A program made the position numbers and the translations under genes. From Methylovirgula sp. (lineage in GTDB: Bacteria; Pseudomonadota; Alphaproteobacteria; Rhizobiales; Beijerinckiaceae), in NCBI RefSeq assembly GCF_037200945.1, contig NZ_JBBCGP010000001.1, positions 3,346,501 to 3,410,500 of the forward strand: DNA of 64,000 bases, in the 5' to 3' direction. The stretch's first letter is position 1. Each line of letters opens with the position of its first letter. A model generated the notes under the pieces. The model saw only the letters and a program-made list of their open reading frames with translations. It did not search any database and was not told where the DNA came from. Positions 23,625-33,279 of the stretch are shown here, one piece after another.

Positions 23625-24410
23625 TCAGGTGCCGGTCGTAGACTTGGCCGCCGCTTCGGCGCGCTGCTTCTCAAGGAAGGCGACCGCGATAATCGAAAGC
23701 TCGTAAAGGAGCATGCCGGGAACGGCAAGGGCCATCATTGAAAAGACATCTGGCGGCGTCAGGATCGCCGCAGCGACGAAAACAAGCACGGCGGCATAGC
23801 GGCGCTGGCGCCGCAGGAAGGGCGCGTTGACGAGGCCGACGCGGCCAAGCAGCGTGAGCACCACGGGCAGTTGGAAAACAACGCCAAAGGCAAAAACCAG
23901 CGTCATGATCAGCGCCAGATATTCGCTGACACGCGGCAAAAGCTCGATTTGCGCCCGGCCCGGCTGGGCTGCCTGCTGCATGCCGAGGAAGAAGCTCAGC
24001 AAATTGGGCATGACGACGAAATAAACCATCAAAGCGCCGAGCAGGAAAAAGACCGGGGTCGCGAAAAGATAGGGCACGAAGGCGCGCCGCTCCTGCCGAT
24101 AAAGCCCCGGCGCCACGAACGCGTAAATCTGCGCGAAGATCACCGGGCACGCCAGAAATGCCGCCGAAAATAGAGCAACCTGAATCTGCGTGAAGAAGTA
24201 TTCCTGCGGCGCAGTAAAGATCAGTTTGGCGCCTGGCCCCGCAACATGCTGATAGGGAACGAGCAGGATATTGTAGATATTCTTCGCGAAGAAAAAGCAG
24301 ACAACGAACATCGCGATAAAAGCGAGCAGCGCCTTGATGAGACGCGCTCGCAATTCGATCAGATGCTCGATCAGCGGCGCGCGGGTCGACTCGATGTCAG
24401 CGTCGGTCAT
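23625..24410 (-). CDS. tatC: Sec-independent protein translocase TatC
   Basis: A 261-residue inner-membrane protein, six TM segments. It binds the twin-arginine signal peptide. LIEHLIELRARL (13-24) and the first periplasmic loop with FTAPQEYFFTQIQ, and FVAPGLYRQERR, are the TatC signature. The C-terminus is Glu/Ala-rich (QRAEAAAKSTTGT). It follows tatB by 10 bases and precedes serS by 15, all one direction. Confidence 0.97.
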   Translation of the reverse strand: MTDADIESTRAPLIEHLIELRARLIKALLAFIAMFVVCFFFAKNIYNILLVPYQHVAGPGAKLIFTAPQEYFFTQIQVALFSAAFLACPVIFAQIYAFVAPGLYRQERRAFVPYLFATPVFFLLGALMVYFVVMPNLLSFFLGMQQAAQPGRAQIELLPRVSEYLALIMTLVFAFGVVFQLPVVLTLLGRVGLVNAPFLRRQRRYAAVLVFVAAAILTPPDVFSMMALAVPGMLLYELSIIAVAFLEKQRAEAAAKSTTGT

Positions 24411-24420
24411 GGGGATGGTA

Positions 24421-24804
24421 TCAATCGCCGCCAGCGCGCCCGGCCGTGGCTTCAGGTTCGGCTGTCTCCGGCACCATCGCAGGCCCCCGTGCGGCTGGCG
24501 CGCCGATGGGCGCCTCGATCTGGCGGGTCATCTGCGCGGCTTCACTTTTCGCCACATTGAGGGGATCGAAGTCGAGATTGATCTTGGCGCTGTCGCTCAA
24601 CGTATTGACACTCGCCTTGATGTCTTCGGCGCCGGCCTCGTTCATTGCCTCCATGAACTGGGCCTGGAAGTCGGCGCCCATGCGGCGGAGTTTGCCGACA
24701 GCTTGGCCGACTTGCCGCATCACGCGCGGTAGATCCTTTGGGCCAATGAAGATCAACGCCGCCACGGCGATGATCAGCAGCTTGCCGGCATCGAATTCAA
24801 ACAT
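24421..24804 (-). CDS. tatB: Sec-independent protein translocase TatB
   Basis: A 127-residue protein with one N-terminal TM helix (LLIIAVAALIFIGP), the conserved Glu-near-start/Gly-Pro hinge (FIGPKDLP), then an amphipathic helix RVMRQVGQAVGKLRRMGADF. The tail is Pro/Ala-rich. It pairs with TatC in the receptor complex. Lies between tatA and tatC. Confidence 0.95.
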   Translation of the reverse strand: MFEFDAGKLLIIAVAALIFIGPKDLPRVMRQVGQAVGKLRRMGADFQAQFMEAMNEAGAEDIKASVNTLSDSAKINLDFDPLNVAKSEAAQMTRQIEAPIGAPAARGPAMVPETAEPEATAGRAGGD

Positions 24805-24834
24805 GGGGAAGCGAACGCCGTTGGCGCGGAAGGG

Positions 24835-25065
24835 TCAATTGACCTTCTGCGACTGGGAAACCGGATTAGCTTCAACGGCTTGGCGATGATCGAGCGAGGC
24901 GGGCGCGGTCGCAGACGGCGCATCCTCGTCGGCAAGGCCTTTCTTGAAGGACTTAATGCCCTTGGCGAAATCACCCATGATGTCTGAAATCTTGCCCTTG
25001 CCGCCAAACAGCAGAAGCACAACAGCACCAAGGATCAGCAGATGCCAGATCGACAACGATCCCAT
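24835..25065 (-). CDS. tatA: Sec-independent protein translocase TatA
   Basis: A 76-residue pore-forming Tat subunit: TM helix LLILGAVVLLLFGGKG, then the amphipathic helix GDFAKGIKSFKKGL and an acidic tail. The FGGK hinge is typical. AGGAG lies about 7 bases before the ATG at 25065. It follows the ATP12 gene by 51 bases. Confidence 0.95.
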   Translation of the reverse strand: MGSLSIWHLLILGAVVLLLFGGKGKISDIMGDFAKGIKSFKKGLADEDAPSATAPASLDHRQAVEANPVSQSQKVN

Positions 25066-25116
25066 TTCGGACTCCTTTTCAGTCTGGCCGGAACCTATGC
25101 CTCCGGCTGGAGGAAC

Positions 25117-25941
25117 TCAAGGATTGTACTGCTCTTCCGGGCGTTTTTCCGGCCTATGGAGGAGAAGCCAAAATTTTTCCGCGGCGGCCATATCGGCAAA
25201 GCGTAGGTTGCGCCGAGCCGTCGCCTCGCGATCCTGCCCCCATTGGCGGGCCTGAAAGTCTTCGTCGACATGCGCGGCGGCCCAGGCGGAAAAGAGGCTC
25301 AGCTCGCCGCCTGTGAGTGCCAGCGCAATGAGGATCGAGCCGGTCAGAACCGTCATCGTTGAAAGGCTCGCGAGGGCGAAGGGCGCATTCATCCCTCCCC
25401 CAATCTCGGCCACCCGAGCCGCAATCGCCGCGCGGGCGGCCTCCGGCTGGGAGACAAACATAACGCCCTCGGCGCAGACAAATCGCGCATCAAGTTGCGT
25501 CGCAGCAAAATCCAGGATCGGATCCCACGCCGCGGCCTGAGCCGCAACCAGACTGGTTGGTTCAGCAGCGCGATAGCAGACGAGATCGGTTTCCGAATAT
25601 TTGACGATGTCCTCGGTCACGGCCTGAACCTTACCGGCGATCCCGTCGATGGCGGTAAAGGCGAGGCGTGTCAGCGGCATCGCGGCAAAATCGATCTTCT
25701 CGCCCTGCGCTTGCCATTCGCCTACGATGGCATCGGCTAGCGCCGGGGTTGGCACGACCAAGTCATGCTTGGCCGGGGTCTTTGCAATGCGGCCGTCAAG
25801 CGCAAGGGCGAAGCCGTCGCCGAGGGGTTTGGCACGCACGTCCTTGTAGAAACGCCCGGGAAGCGCTTTTTGCAGTTCGCGCCGCGCCAGGGCAACGGGA
25901 TCGGCCGGCTGAGGCTGTGGTTTCGTGAGATCGTCGCGCAT
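25117..25941 (-). CDS. ATP12 family chaperone
   Basis: A 274-residue protein of the ATP12 family, which in mitochondria assembles the F1-ATPase alpha subunit and is common in alphaproteobacteria. Visible: RFYKDV near 31, LALDGRIAKTPAKHDL, MPLTRLAFTAIDG, SETDLVCYRA and HVDEDFQARQWGQD. AAGGAAAC lies before the ATG. It heads the tat-serS run; the divergent ppc begins 127 bases away. Confidence 0.88.
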   Translation of the reverse strand: MRDDLTKPQPQPADPVALARRELQKALPGRFYKDVRAKPLGDGFALALDGRIAKTPAKHDLVVPTPALADAIVGEWQAQGEKIDFAAMPLTRLAFTAIDGIAGKVQAVTEDIVKYSETDLVCYRAAEPTSLVAAQAAAWDPILDFAATQLDARFVCAEGVMFVSQPEAARAAIAARVAEIGGGMNAPFALASLSTMTVLTGSILIALALTGGELSLFSAWAAAHVDEDFQARQWGQDREATARRNLRFADMAAAEKFWLLLHRPEKRPEEQYNP

Positions 25942-26068
25942 CAGTTTCCTTTAGCGCAGAACCCTTTAGGGGTGAAATGTCGCGCGCGGCTGACCGAAAA
26001 AGACGCAGCACGGGCGCGCGTCAGCGGCTATAGAAGGAGCGGGAATAAAGGAAGCGCCGGAGAAAAAG

Positions 26069-28849
26069 ATGAACAAAGAGACCGACAGAACCGACTTTAC
26101 CGCCGACCGGGAGCCCGATCGCGCGCTGAAGGACGACATTCGGCTTCTAGGACGCATTCTCGGCGACACGGTGCGCGATCAGCAGGGCCAGGAAATTTTC
26201 GACCTGGTTGAGCTCATTCGCCAGACCTCGGTGCGCTTCCATCGCAATGGCGACCAGGAGGCACGCGCTAAACTTGAATCCATTCTGCGCTCGCTGACGC
26301 CGACGCAATCCGTGCAGATCGTTCGCGCCTATAGCTATTTCTCGCACCTCTCCAATCTGGCGGAAGATCAGAACCTGATCCGCAAGATGCGGCGCGATGC
26401 CATCGCCAACGTCCCCCCGCAGCCCGGCACGCTGGCACGCTCTCTCTCCAGCGCCCATGAGGCCGGCATTACTGCCGCGCAATTGCAGGATTTCTTCGAT
26501 CACGCCTTCATGGTTCCGGTGCTGACCGCGCATCCGACCGAGGTACGGCGCAAAAGCACGATGATGCGCGAGATGGCGATCGCACATCTGCTCGAACGGC
26601 GCGACCGGCAGACATGGACACCCGACGAGGAACAGGAGATCGAGGACAAGATCCGCCGCGCCGTCCTGCTTTTGTGGCAGACGAGCCTGCTACGTCGCAC
26701 GAAGCTCAATGTCCGCGACGAAGTCACCAACGGCCTTGCCTATTACGATTATACATTCCTCGATGAAGTGCCGCGCCTTTATCAGCAAGTCGAACGTCAG
26801 GTGCGTGCCTACGATCCGTCCCTCGACGATGTTCCGATCGCCTCGTTCCTGCGGCTTGGAAGCTGGATCGGTGGCGACCGCGATGGCAATCCGTTTGTCG
26901 ATGCCGAAGTTCTGCGGTCCACGACGCAGATGCACGGCGCACGCATTCTGACGCATTACCTCGATGAATTGAGCAAGCTCGGTATGGAGCTTTCAATCAC
27001 CGGAGAACTCGTCGAAATCACCGACGAGTTGCGCGAACTTGCCTCGAGTTCCCCGGATTCCTCACCGCACCGCATGGCGGAGCCCTACCGCCGCGCCGTT
27101 GCCGCCATCCGCGGCCGCGTCGCGGCAAATCTGCGTGCGATCGACGATCAATACCCGATCCGCTCGCGCGACGACTTCATGCCGCCTTATCGCAATGCGG
27201 ACGAATTCCGCCGCGATCTGCATATCATCGACCAGTCGTTGAAATTGAATGGCGCACGGCTTGTCACACGCGGGCGGCTGCGGGCGCTTCGCCGTGCGGC
27301 AAGCTGTTTCGGTTTCCATCTGGCGACGGTTGATCTGCGGCAGAATTCTGACGTGCATGAGCGCACGATCGCGGAACTGCTGGAAGCTGTCGCGCCGGGG
27401 ACGAATTACACTTCACGCAATGAGGACGAGCGCGTCGCAATTCTCGCCAAGGAGCTGAGCGAAGTCCGTCCGCTGATCTCGCCCTTCTTCGCCTACTCGG
27501 ACGAGACGCGGAAAGAACTCGCGATCTTCCAAGCGGCTGTCGAAGCGCGCGCGACCTATGGCGCCGAGGCGATCCGCACGAGCATCATCTCAAAGGCGGA
27601 ATCCGTTTCCGACATGCTCGAACTCGCGATCATCCTCAAGGAGGTCGGCCTGATCGGGCCGGGCGGCAAGAGCAAGATCGATATCGTGCCGCTGTTCGAG
27701 ACCATCGAAGATTTGCGCAATTGTGCAGGCGTGATGGAGAAAGCTTTCGCCCTGCCCGCCTATCGCCGCCTTGTCGAAAGCCGCGGCGATACGCAGGAGA
27801 TCATGCTCGGCTATTCCGACAGCAACAAGGATGGCGGGTTCATCACCTCCGGATGGGAATTGTACAAGGCCGAAATTGGCCTCGTCGAGACCTTCAAGAA
27901 GCATAAGGTCAAGTTGCGTCTCTTCCACGGTCGCGGCGGCTCGGTCGGCCGCGGTGGTGGCCCGGCCTACGAGGCCATCCTGGCGCAGCCGAGCGGCGCT
28001 GTCGGCGGCCAAATCCGCGTCACCGAGCAAGGCGAAATCATCTCGTCCAAATATTCAAATCCGGATGTCGGCCGACGTAATCTTGAAACCTTCGTCGCGG
28101 CGACGTTCGAAGCCTCTTTGCTGATGCCGGAGAAGCACGCGCCGCAGGAAGAATATCTTTCGGCGATGGAAGAGCTGTCGGGCTATGCCTTCAAGGCCTA
28201 CCGCGCGCTTGTCTACGATACGCCCGAATTCGAATCCTATTTCTGGGGCTCGACTGTCATCACCGAGATCGCAACGTTGAACATTGGCAGCCGTCCGGCC
28301 TCGCGCACGAAGACGCGCAAGATCGAGCATCTGCGCGCGATCCCCTGGGTTTTCTCGTGGGCGCAATGCCGGCTTATGCTGCCGGGTTGGTTTGGCTTCG
28401 GCTCCGCCTTCAAGGCGTGGACCGAAAAGCATCCGGACACCGGCCTGAAATTCCTTCAGGACATGTATCGCGAATGGGGCTTCTTCCGCACCATGCTGTC
28501 GAACATGGAAATGGTGCTCGCCAAGAGCAATATCGGCATCGCCTCGCGCTATGCCGAACTCGTGCCCGACCGCAATGTGCGCGACAAAATCTTCCAGGCT
28601 ATTCGCGCTGAATGGCTGGTTTCGGTTGATGGACTGCTGAAGATCACCAACCAGAAGGAATTGTTGCAGGATAATCCGATGCTCGATGCCTCGCTGCGCA
28701 TGCGCATTCCTTATCTCGATCCGCTGAACCATGTGCAGGTCGAATTGCTGAAGCTGCATCGCGCTGCGGACAACGAGGATGAATCGATCCTGCGTGGCGT
28801 GCAGATTACGATCAACGGAATTTCGGCCGGGCTACGCAATAGCGGTTAA
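26069..28849 (+). CDS. ppc: phosphoenolpyruvate carboxylase
   Basis: A 926-residue homotetrameric enzyme forming oxaloacetate from PEP and bicarbonate. Catalytic blocks: TAHPTEVRRKS near 151-161, GGDRDGNPF, GYSDSNKDGGFITSGWEL, FHGRGGSVGRGGGP (mobile loop) and EQGEIISSKY. The C-terminal TINGISAGLRNSG is the conserved end. GGAGAAAAAG precedes the ATG. With the following malic enzyme it covers both ends of the C3-C4 node. It supplies oxaloacetate for the TCA cycle or, in a methylotroph, for a serine cycle (inference). Confidence 0.97.
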   Translation: MNKETDRTDFTADREPDRALKDDIRLLGRILGDTVRDQQGQEIFDLVELIRQTSVRFHRNGDQEARAKLESILRSLTPTQSVQIVRAYSYFSHLSNLAEDQNLIRKMRRDAIANVPPQPGTLARSLSSAHEAGITAAQLQDFFDHAFMVPVLTAHPTEVRRKSTMMREMAIAHLLERRDRQTWTPDEEQEIEDKIRRAVLLLWQTSLLRRTKLNVRDEVTNGLAYYDYTFLDEVPRLYQQVERQVRAYDPSLDDVPIASFLRLGSWIGGDRDGNPFVDAEVLRSTTQMHGARILTHYLDELSKLGMELSITGELVEITDELRELASSSPDSSPHRMAEPYRRAVAAIRGRVAANLRAIDDQYPIRSRDDFMPPYRNADEFRRDLHIIDQSLKLNGARLVTRGRLRALRRAASCFGFHLATVDLRQNSDVHERTIAELLEAVAPGTNYTSRNEDERVAILAKELSEVRPLISPFFAYSDETRKELAIFQAAVEARATYGAEAIRTSIISKAESVSDMLELAIILKEVGLIGPGGKSKIDIVPLFETIEDLRNCAGVMEKAFALPAYRRLVESRGDTQEIMLGYSDSNKDGGFITSGWELYKAEIGLVETFKKHKVKLRLFHGRGGSVGRGGGPAYEAILAQPSGAVGGQIRVTEQGEIISSKYSNPDVGRRNLETFVAATFEASLLMPEKHAPQEEYLSAMEELSGYAFKAYRALVYDTPEFESYFWGSTVITEIATLNIGSRPASRTKTRKIEHLRAIPWVFSWAQCRLMLPGWFGFGSAFKAWTEKHPDTGLKFLQDMYREWGFFRTMLSNMEMVLAKSNIGIASRYAELVPDRNVRDKIFQAIRAEWLVSVDGLLKITNQKELLQDNPMLDASLRMRIPYLDPLNHVQVELLKLHRAADNEDESILRGVQITINGISAGLRNSG

Positions 28850-28870
28850 ATCCCCGGACAAGAAAATATG

Positions 28871-28914
28871 ACCGCGCTGCGTTGCGAAAATTATCTCGGT
28901 GCGGCGCGGTTTTG
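28871..28914 (+). terminator. Rho-independent terminator of ppc
   Basis: ACCGCGCTGC (28871-28880) pairs with GCGGCGCGGT (28901-28910) with one G-U pair, followed by TTT and, after GCGTG, TTTT. It sits 21 bases after the ppc stop. Confidence 0.7.
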
Positions 28915-28963
28915 CGTGTTTTATGGTAGCTCACACGCAATCCGCTGAAATCTGGACCTGCAA

Positions 28964-30601
28964 ATGTCCTCTGAAATCACAACCGCTGGCTACGAGCTCC
29001 TCCGCACGCCGAGGCTCAACAAGGGCACCGCCTTTACCGAGGCTGAGCGCCAGGCGCTCGGGCTCGAAGGATTGCTACCGCCCCGCCCCGTCACGCTCGA
29101 ACTGCAGATGGCGCGAATCCATTCGGAACTCGCCAATCTCGACAATGATCTGCAGAAATATATGTTTTTGTCTGATCTTCAGGCGCGCAACGAGACCTTA
29201 TTCTACGCGATCTTGATGTCCGATCCGGCGACCTTCATGCCGATCGTCTACACGCCGACCGTCGGCGAGGCCTGTCAGAAATTCGATCAGATTTACCGTG
29301 TCGCGCGCGGCATGTATTTGCCGATCACCGCTCGCGGTCGGCTGCGTGAGGTCCTCAGCAATTGGCCGCAAAAAGATGTTCGATTCATCGTCGTCACAGA
29401 TGGCGAGCGAATTTTGGGCCTGGGCGATCTGGGCGTCGGCGGCATGGGCATCCCGATTGGCAAACTCGCGCTCTACACCGCCTGCGCCGGCACGCCGCCG
29501 CAATATTGCCTGCCGATCACGCTTGATGTCGGGACCAACAATCCGGAATTGCTCGAAGACCCGCTCTATCTCGGCCTCAATCAAAAGCGCGTGCGCGGCG
29601 CGGACTATGCCGCCTTCATCGATGAGTTCGTCGAAGCGGTGCAGTCGCTTTATCCCAAGTGTTGCATTCAATGGGAAGACTTCGCCAATTTCAACGCCGT
29701 GCCGATCCTCGAACTCTATCGCGACAAGATCTGCACGTATAACGACGACATCCAGGGCACGGCGGCGATCGCGCTCGCGGGCATTTTCGCCGCGTTGCGA
29801 ATCACGAAACAGAAGCTCACCGATCAGCGATTTCTTTTCCTTGGCGGCGGCTCGGCGGCGACCGGTATTGCCGAACTCATCAGCGAGGCGATGACGCTCG
29901 AAGGGCTCGACTTCAAGACGGCGCGCGCGCGCAACGCCCTCTTCGACATCAACGGCCTTGTTGTGCGTACACGCAACGATCTCGCCGATTTTCAACGGCC
30001 TTTCGCGCTCGATCATGCGCCGATTTCCAAATTCGTTGAGGCTGTCAAGGAACTGCGCCCGACGGGCATCATCGGCGTCAGCACCGTGCCGAAATTGTTC
30101 AATCAGGCCGTCATCGAAGCCATGGCGGATATCAACAAGCGGCCGATCATCTTTCCTTATTCCAACCCGACGTCGCGCTCGGAATGTACGGCGGAGGAAG
30201 CCTATCGCTGGTCGCAAGGCCGCGCGATTTTCGCCAGCGGAAGTCCCTTCCCCCCCGTCGAGATCGAAGGCCAAAGCTTTACGCCCGGCCAAGGCAATAA
30301 TGTCTATATTTTTCCGGCGATGGGCATGGCGATCTTCGCCACCGAAGCCAAGCGCGTGACGGAGCAAATGTTCATTGTCGCGGCGAAAGCGGTTGCCGAA
30401 CAGGTGACCGAGAAAAATCTCGCCGACGGGCTGATCTATCCGCCGCAAAGCAAGATTCTCGAAGCCTCGCTGCATGTCGCGGCGCGCATCGCAGAATATA
30501 TCTTCGATCACGACCTCGCCGGCGTGCCGCGCCCGGCCGATATCTCCGCCCACATTCGTAGCCGCGCTTATCGGCCGGTCTACGGGACTTACGCCGGATA
30601 A
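28964..30601 (+). CDS. maeA: NAD-dependent malic enzyme (oxaloacetate-decarboxylating)
   Basis: A 545-residue enzyme of the large, eukaryote-like malic enzyme subfamily (SfcA type), converting malate to pyruvate. Visible: PIVYTPTVGEACQKF, GIPIGKLALYTACAG with the catalytic Lys, LDVGTNNPELLEDP, WEDFANFNA and the Rossmann FLGGGSAATGIAEL. It faces the rluC-like gene tail to tail with no gap. The NAD preference is inferred from the subfamily. Confidence 0.93.
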   Translation: MSSEITTAGYELLRTPRLNKGTAFTEAERQALGLEGLLPPRPVTLELQMARIHSELANLDNDLQKYMFLSDLQARNETLFYAILMSDPATFMPIVYTPTVGEACQKFDQIYRVARGMYLPITARGRLREVLSNWPQKDVRFIVVTDGERILGLGDLGVGGMGIPIGKLALYTACAGTPPQYCLPITLDVGTNNPELLEDPLYLGLNQKRVRGADYAAFIDEFVEAVQSLYPKCCIQWEDFANFNAVPILELYRDKICTYNDDIQGTAAIALAGIFAALRITKQKLTDQRFLFLGGGSAATGIAELISEAMTLEGLDFKTARARNALFDINGLVVRTRNDLADFQRPFALDHAPISKFVEAVKELRPTGIIGVSTVPKLFNQAVIEAMADINKRPIIFPYSNPTSRSECTAEEAYRWSQGRAIFASGSPFPPVEIEGQSFTPGQGNNVYIFPAMGMAIFATEAKRVTEQMFIVAAKAVAEQVTEKNLADGLIYPPQSKILEASLHVAARIAEYIFDHDLAGVPRPADISAHIRSRAYRPVYGTYAG

Positions 30602-31804
30602 TTATTCCGGCGCGTCTTCGATCGGATCGCGGCCCTTCACGTCGAAGCCGAACATGTCGAAGCTTTTTTGCATATGCGGCGGCAGCGGCGCCGTCACATC
30701 AAGCGTCCCGCCACGCGGATGCGGCAGCACGAGCCGGCGCGCAAGCAGATGCAGCTTGTGTTCAACGCCATCCGGAATTTGCCGGATCGGATCGAGCCGG
30801 CGCGGCGTGTTGGCATCTCCCGAATATTTCGGATCACCGACGATCGGATGGCCAATAGCTTCAGCATGGGCGCGCAATTGATGCGTGCGGCCGGTGATCG
30901 GCTTCATCGAGAGCCACGCCAGCCGCGGCGCAGCCTTGTCGACCACGGCGTAATACGTCACCGAATGCTGCGCTTCAGCATCGCCATGCTTGGCGATTTG
31001 CATCTTCTCGCGATTGGCGTGCGGTGCTGGCCCCTTTTTGCCGCGGTCGTCGCCCATCCCCTCACCCTTGGCGAGAAACAGCGAAATGCGCCCCTGTGCG
31101 GGCTTCGGCACACCTTCGACGAGTGCCCAATAGATTTTCTTTGCCTGACGTGAGCGAAAAACGTCGCCCAGCTTCGCCGCGACACGGCGCGATTTGGCGA
31201 TAAGCAGGACGCCCGCCGTATCGCGGTCGAGCCGATGCACAAGCACCGGGCGCTCGCCCTTTTCGTCCGCGAGCGAGGCCAGCATGCCATCGACATGATA
31301 CTTGGTGCCGGAGCCGCCCTGCACTGCAAGGCCATGCGGCTTGTTGAGCACCATGAGATCCTGATCCTCATAGAGGATCATATCGCGGATCGCGTTGCGG
31401 TCGGCCTCGTTGAAGGCAGGCTTCGGCGCTGGCGGCGTAACATTGACCGGCGGGACGCGGATTTTCTGTCCAGTGACCAGCCGCGTCGATGTCGTCGCGC
31501 GCGCACCATCGACACGCACCTGACCGGTGCGGACGATCTTGTTCAGATGAGACAACGACAGCGTCGGCAGATGCCGCTTGAACCAGCGATCAAGTCGCAA
31601 TCCATCCTCGTCCTCGCTGACCAGGAGCGTCTGGACGGTGCGATGGATCACCTCTTCCTCGAGGAGCGGGTGGTGGCCGGCGGGCGCGACCGGGGGAGAG
31701 GGTTCCGTCTTTGGCGTTCGCGCGACGCGTACCTTGCCGCGCAAGCCGCCGCCTTCTCCCGATGGGAGACTTTTCGCCCGAACCTTTGCAGGTGCTTTTT
31801 TCAC
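30602..31804 (-). CDS. rluC: RluC-type ribosomal large-subunit pseudouridine synthase
   Basis: A 400-residue RluA-family enzyme. A basic, disordered N-terminus (about 1-80) precedes an S4 RNA-binding domain (LDRWFKRHLPTLSLSHLNKI) and the catalytic domain with HRLDRDTAGVLLIAKS (the catalytic Asp in HRLDRDT). It may modify 23S positions 955/2504/2580 as E. coli RluC does. The GTG start at 31804 overlaps the rarA stop (GTGA at 31801-31804) and is preceded by GGGGACGAGG. Confidence 0.9.
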   Translation of the reverse strand: MKKAPAKVRAKSLPSGEGGGLRGKVRVARTPKTEPSPPVAPAGHHPLLEEEVIHRTVQTLLVSEDEDGLRLDRWFKRHLPTLSLSHLNKIVRTGQVRVDGARATTSTRLVTGQKIRVPPVNVTPPAPKPAFNEADRNAIRDMILYEDQDLMVLNKPHGLAVQGGSGTKYHVDGMLASLADEKGERPVLVHRLDRDTAGVLLIAKSRRVAAKLGDVFRSRQAKKIYWALVEGVPKPAQGRISLFLAKGEGMGDDRGKKGPAPHANREKMQIAKHGDAEAQHSVTYYAVVDKAAPRLAWLSMKPITGRTHQLRAHAEAIGHPIVGDPKYSGDANTPRRLDPIRQIPDGVEHKLHLLARRLVLPHPRGGTLDVTAPLPPHMQKSFDMFGFDVKGRDPIEDAPE

Positions 31805-33108
31805 CCTCGTCCCCGTTCCTTCCTGAGCTTTTCCCAATATTCGAGCCGCTTCTTGATCTCGCGTTCGAAGCCGCGCTCGACAGGACGATAGATGTCCTGC
31901 CGCCCAAGTTTCTCCGGCCAATAATCCTGGCCCGAGAATGCTTCAGGCGCGTCGTGATCGTACTCGTAACCTGAGCCATAGCCCTCGGTCTTCATCAATT
32001 TCGTCGGCGCGTTGAGAATGACCTTCGGCGGCATCAGCGAGCCGTGCTCCTTGGCGAGACGTTGCGCGGCACCATAGGCGCGATAGGCGGCATTCGACTT
32101 CGGCGCGGTGGCGACATAGATCAGCGCGTTGGCCAACGCCAGTTCCCCCTCCGGCGAACCGAGGAAATCATAGGCGTCCTTCGCCGCGTTCGCGACGACA
32201 AGCGCCTGCGGGTCGGCGAGGCCAATATCCTCGGTCGCCATGCGCACGATGCGCCGGGCGATGAAAAGCGGCGCCTCGCCCGCGTCGAGCATTCGCGCGA
32301 GATAGTAGAGTGCCGCATCGGGGTCTGAGCCGCGCACGCATTTATGCAGCGCGCTGATGAGATTGTAATGGCCCTCCTGCGCCTTGTCGTAAATCGGTGC
32401 GCGGCGCTGGACGATCTCGGTCAGCGATTCGACATCGAGCGGCGCAAGCGGCGCGGCCCGCCAGACTTCCTCGGCCAGCGTCAGGATGGCGCGGCCGTCG
32501 CCATCCGCCATGCGTAGCAAGGCCTCGCGGGCGTCCGGCGTCAGCGGCAGCTCTTTGCCCTCAAGCGTCTCGGCGCGAGTCAGAAGCTTGTCGAGCGCCG
32601 GCTCGTCGAGGGCGCGAAAAGTCAGCACGCGTGCGCGCGACAGAAGCGCAGCGTTCAGTTCGAAGCTCGGATTCTCGGTCGTCGCGCCGATCAACGTGAT
32701 CGTGCCATCCTCCATCACAGGCAGGAAGCTGTCCTGTTGCGTGCGGTTGAAGCGATGGATTTCATCGACGAAGAGCAACGTGCCCTGCCCGATTGCGCGG
32801 CGCTTGCGCGCTTCCTCGAACACCTTCTTGAGTTCGGCGACACCCGTAAAAATCGCCGAGATCTGCACGAAAGCGAGCTTGGTTTCCGCCGCCAGAAGCC
32901 GCGCGACGGTCGTCTTGCCGGTGCCGGGCGGCCCCCAGAAAATCAGGCTGCCGAGCGAACCAGCGCGGATCAGACGGCCTAACGCCCCTTCAGGCCCGAG
33001 CAAATGATCCTGCCCGGCAACCTCATCCAGATGCTGCGGGCGCAGACGATCCGCCAGCGGATGCGGGGCTTGATCAGACAAATGAGCGGCGGCGAAAAGA
33101 TCGGACAT
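31801..33108 (-). CDS. rarA: replication-associated recombination protein A
   Basis: A 435-residue AAA+ ATPase (RarA/MgsA), related to clamp-loader ATPases and acting at stalled forks. Walker A GPPGTGKTT (59-67), Walker B LLFVDEIHRF (111-120) and sensor 1 GATTENPSFE are intact, with the C-terminal tetramerisation domain. It overlaps the rluC-like gene by 4 bases. Confidence 0.95.
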   Translation of the reverse strand: MSDLFAAAHLSDQAPHPLADRLRPQHLDEVAGQDHLLGPEGALGRLIRAGSLGSLIFWGPPGTGKTTVARLLAAETKLAFVQISAIFTGVAELKKVFEEARKRRAIGQGTLLFVDEIHRFNRTQQDSFLPVMEDGTITLIGATTENPSFELNAALLSRARVLTFRALDEPALDKLLTRAETLEGKELPLTPDAREALLRMADGDGRAILTLAEEVWRAAPLAPLDVESLTEIVQRRAPIYDKAQEGHYNLISALHKCVRGSDPDAALYYLARMLDAGEAPLFIARRIVRMATEDIGLADPQALVVANAAKDAYDFLGSPEGELALANALIYVATAPKSNAAYRAYGAAQRLAKEHGSLMPPKVILNAPTKLMKTEGYGSGYEYDHDAPEAFSGQDYWPEKLGRQDIYRPVERGFEREIKKRLEYWEKLRKERGRG

Positions 33109-33279
33109 ATTGCTTCAATTTGGGCGCGAAAGCCTCGGAAATGAAGGGCAAAAACGCATCCGCACGCATCATCGCACGTCCCCGCTCCGACACGAAATCC
33201 AAATCTTTATCAGTCGGTTAACGTTTCGATGAGAATTGAAAGGAAGTATATTCTGAGTCGAATGTCGGGAGCATCGCGC

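Noticed and set aside
33229..33279. Upstream start for the ParA-like protein
   Set aside because: The ATG at 33280 has a better ribosome binding site and gives the canonical N-terminus.
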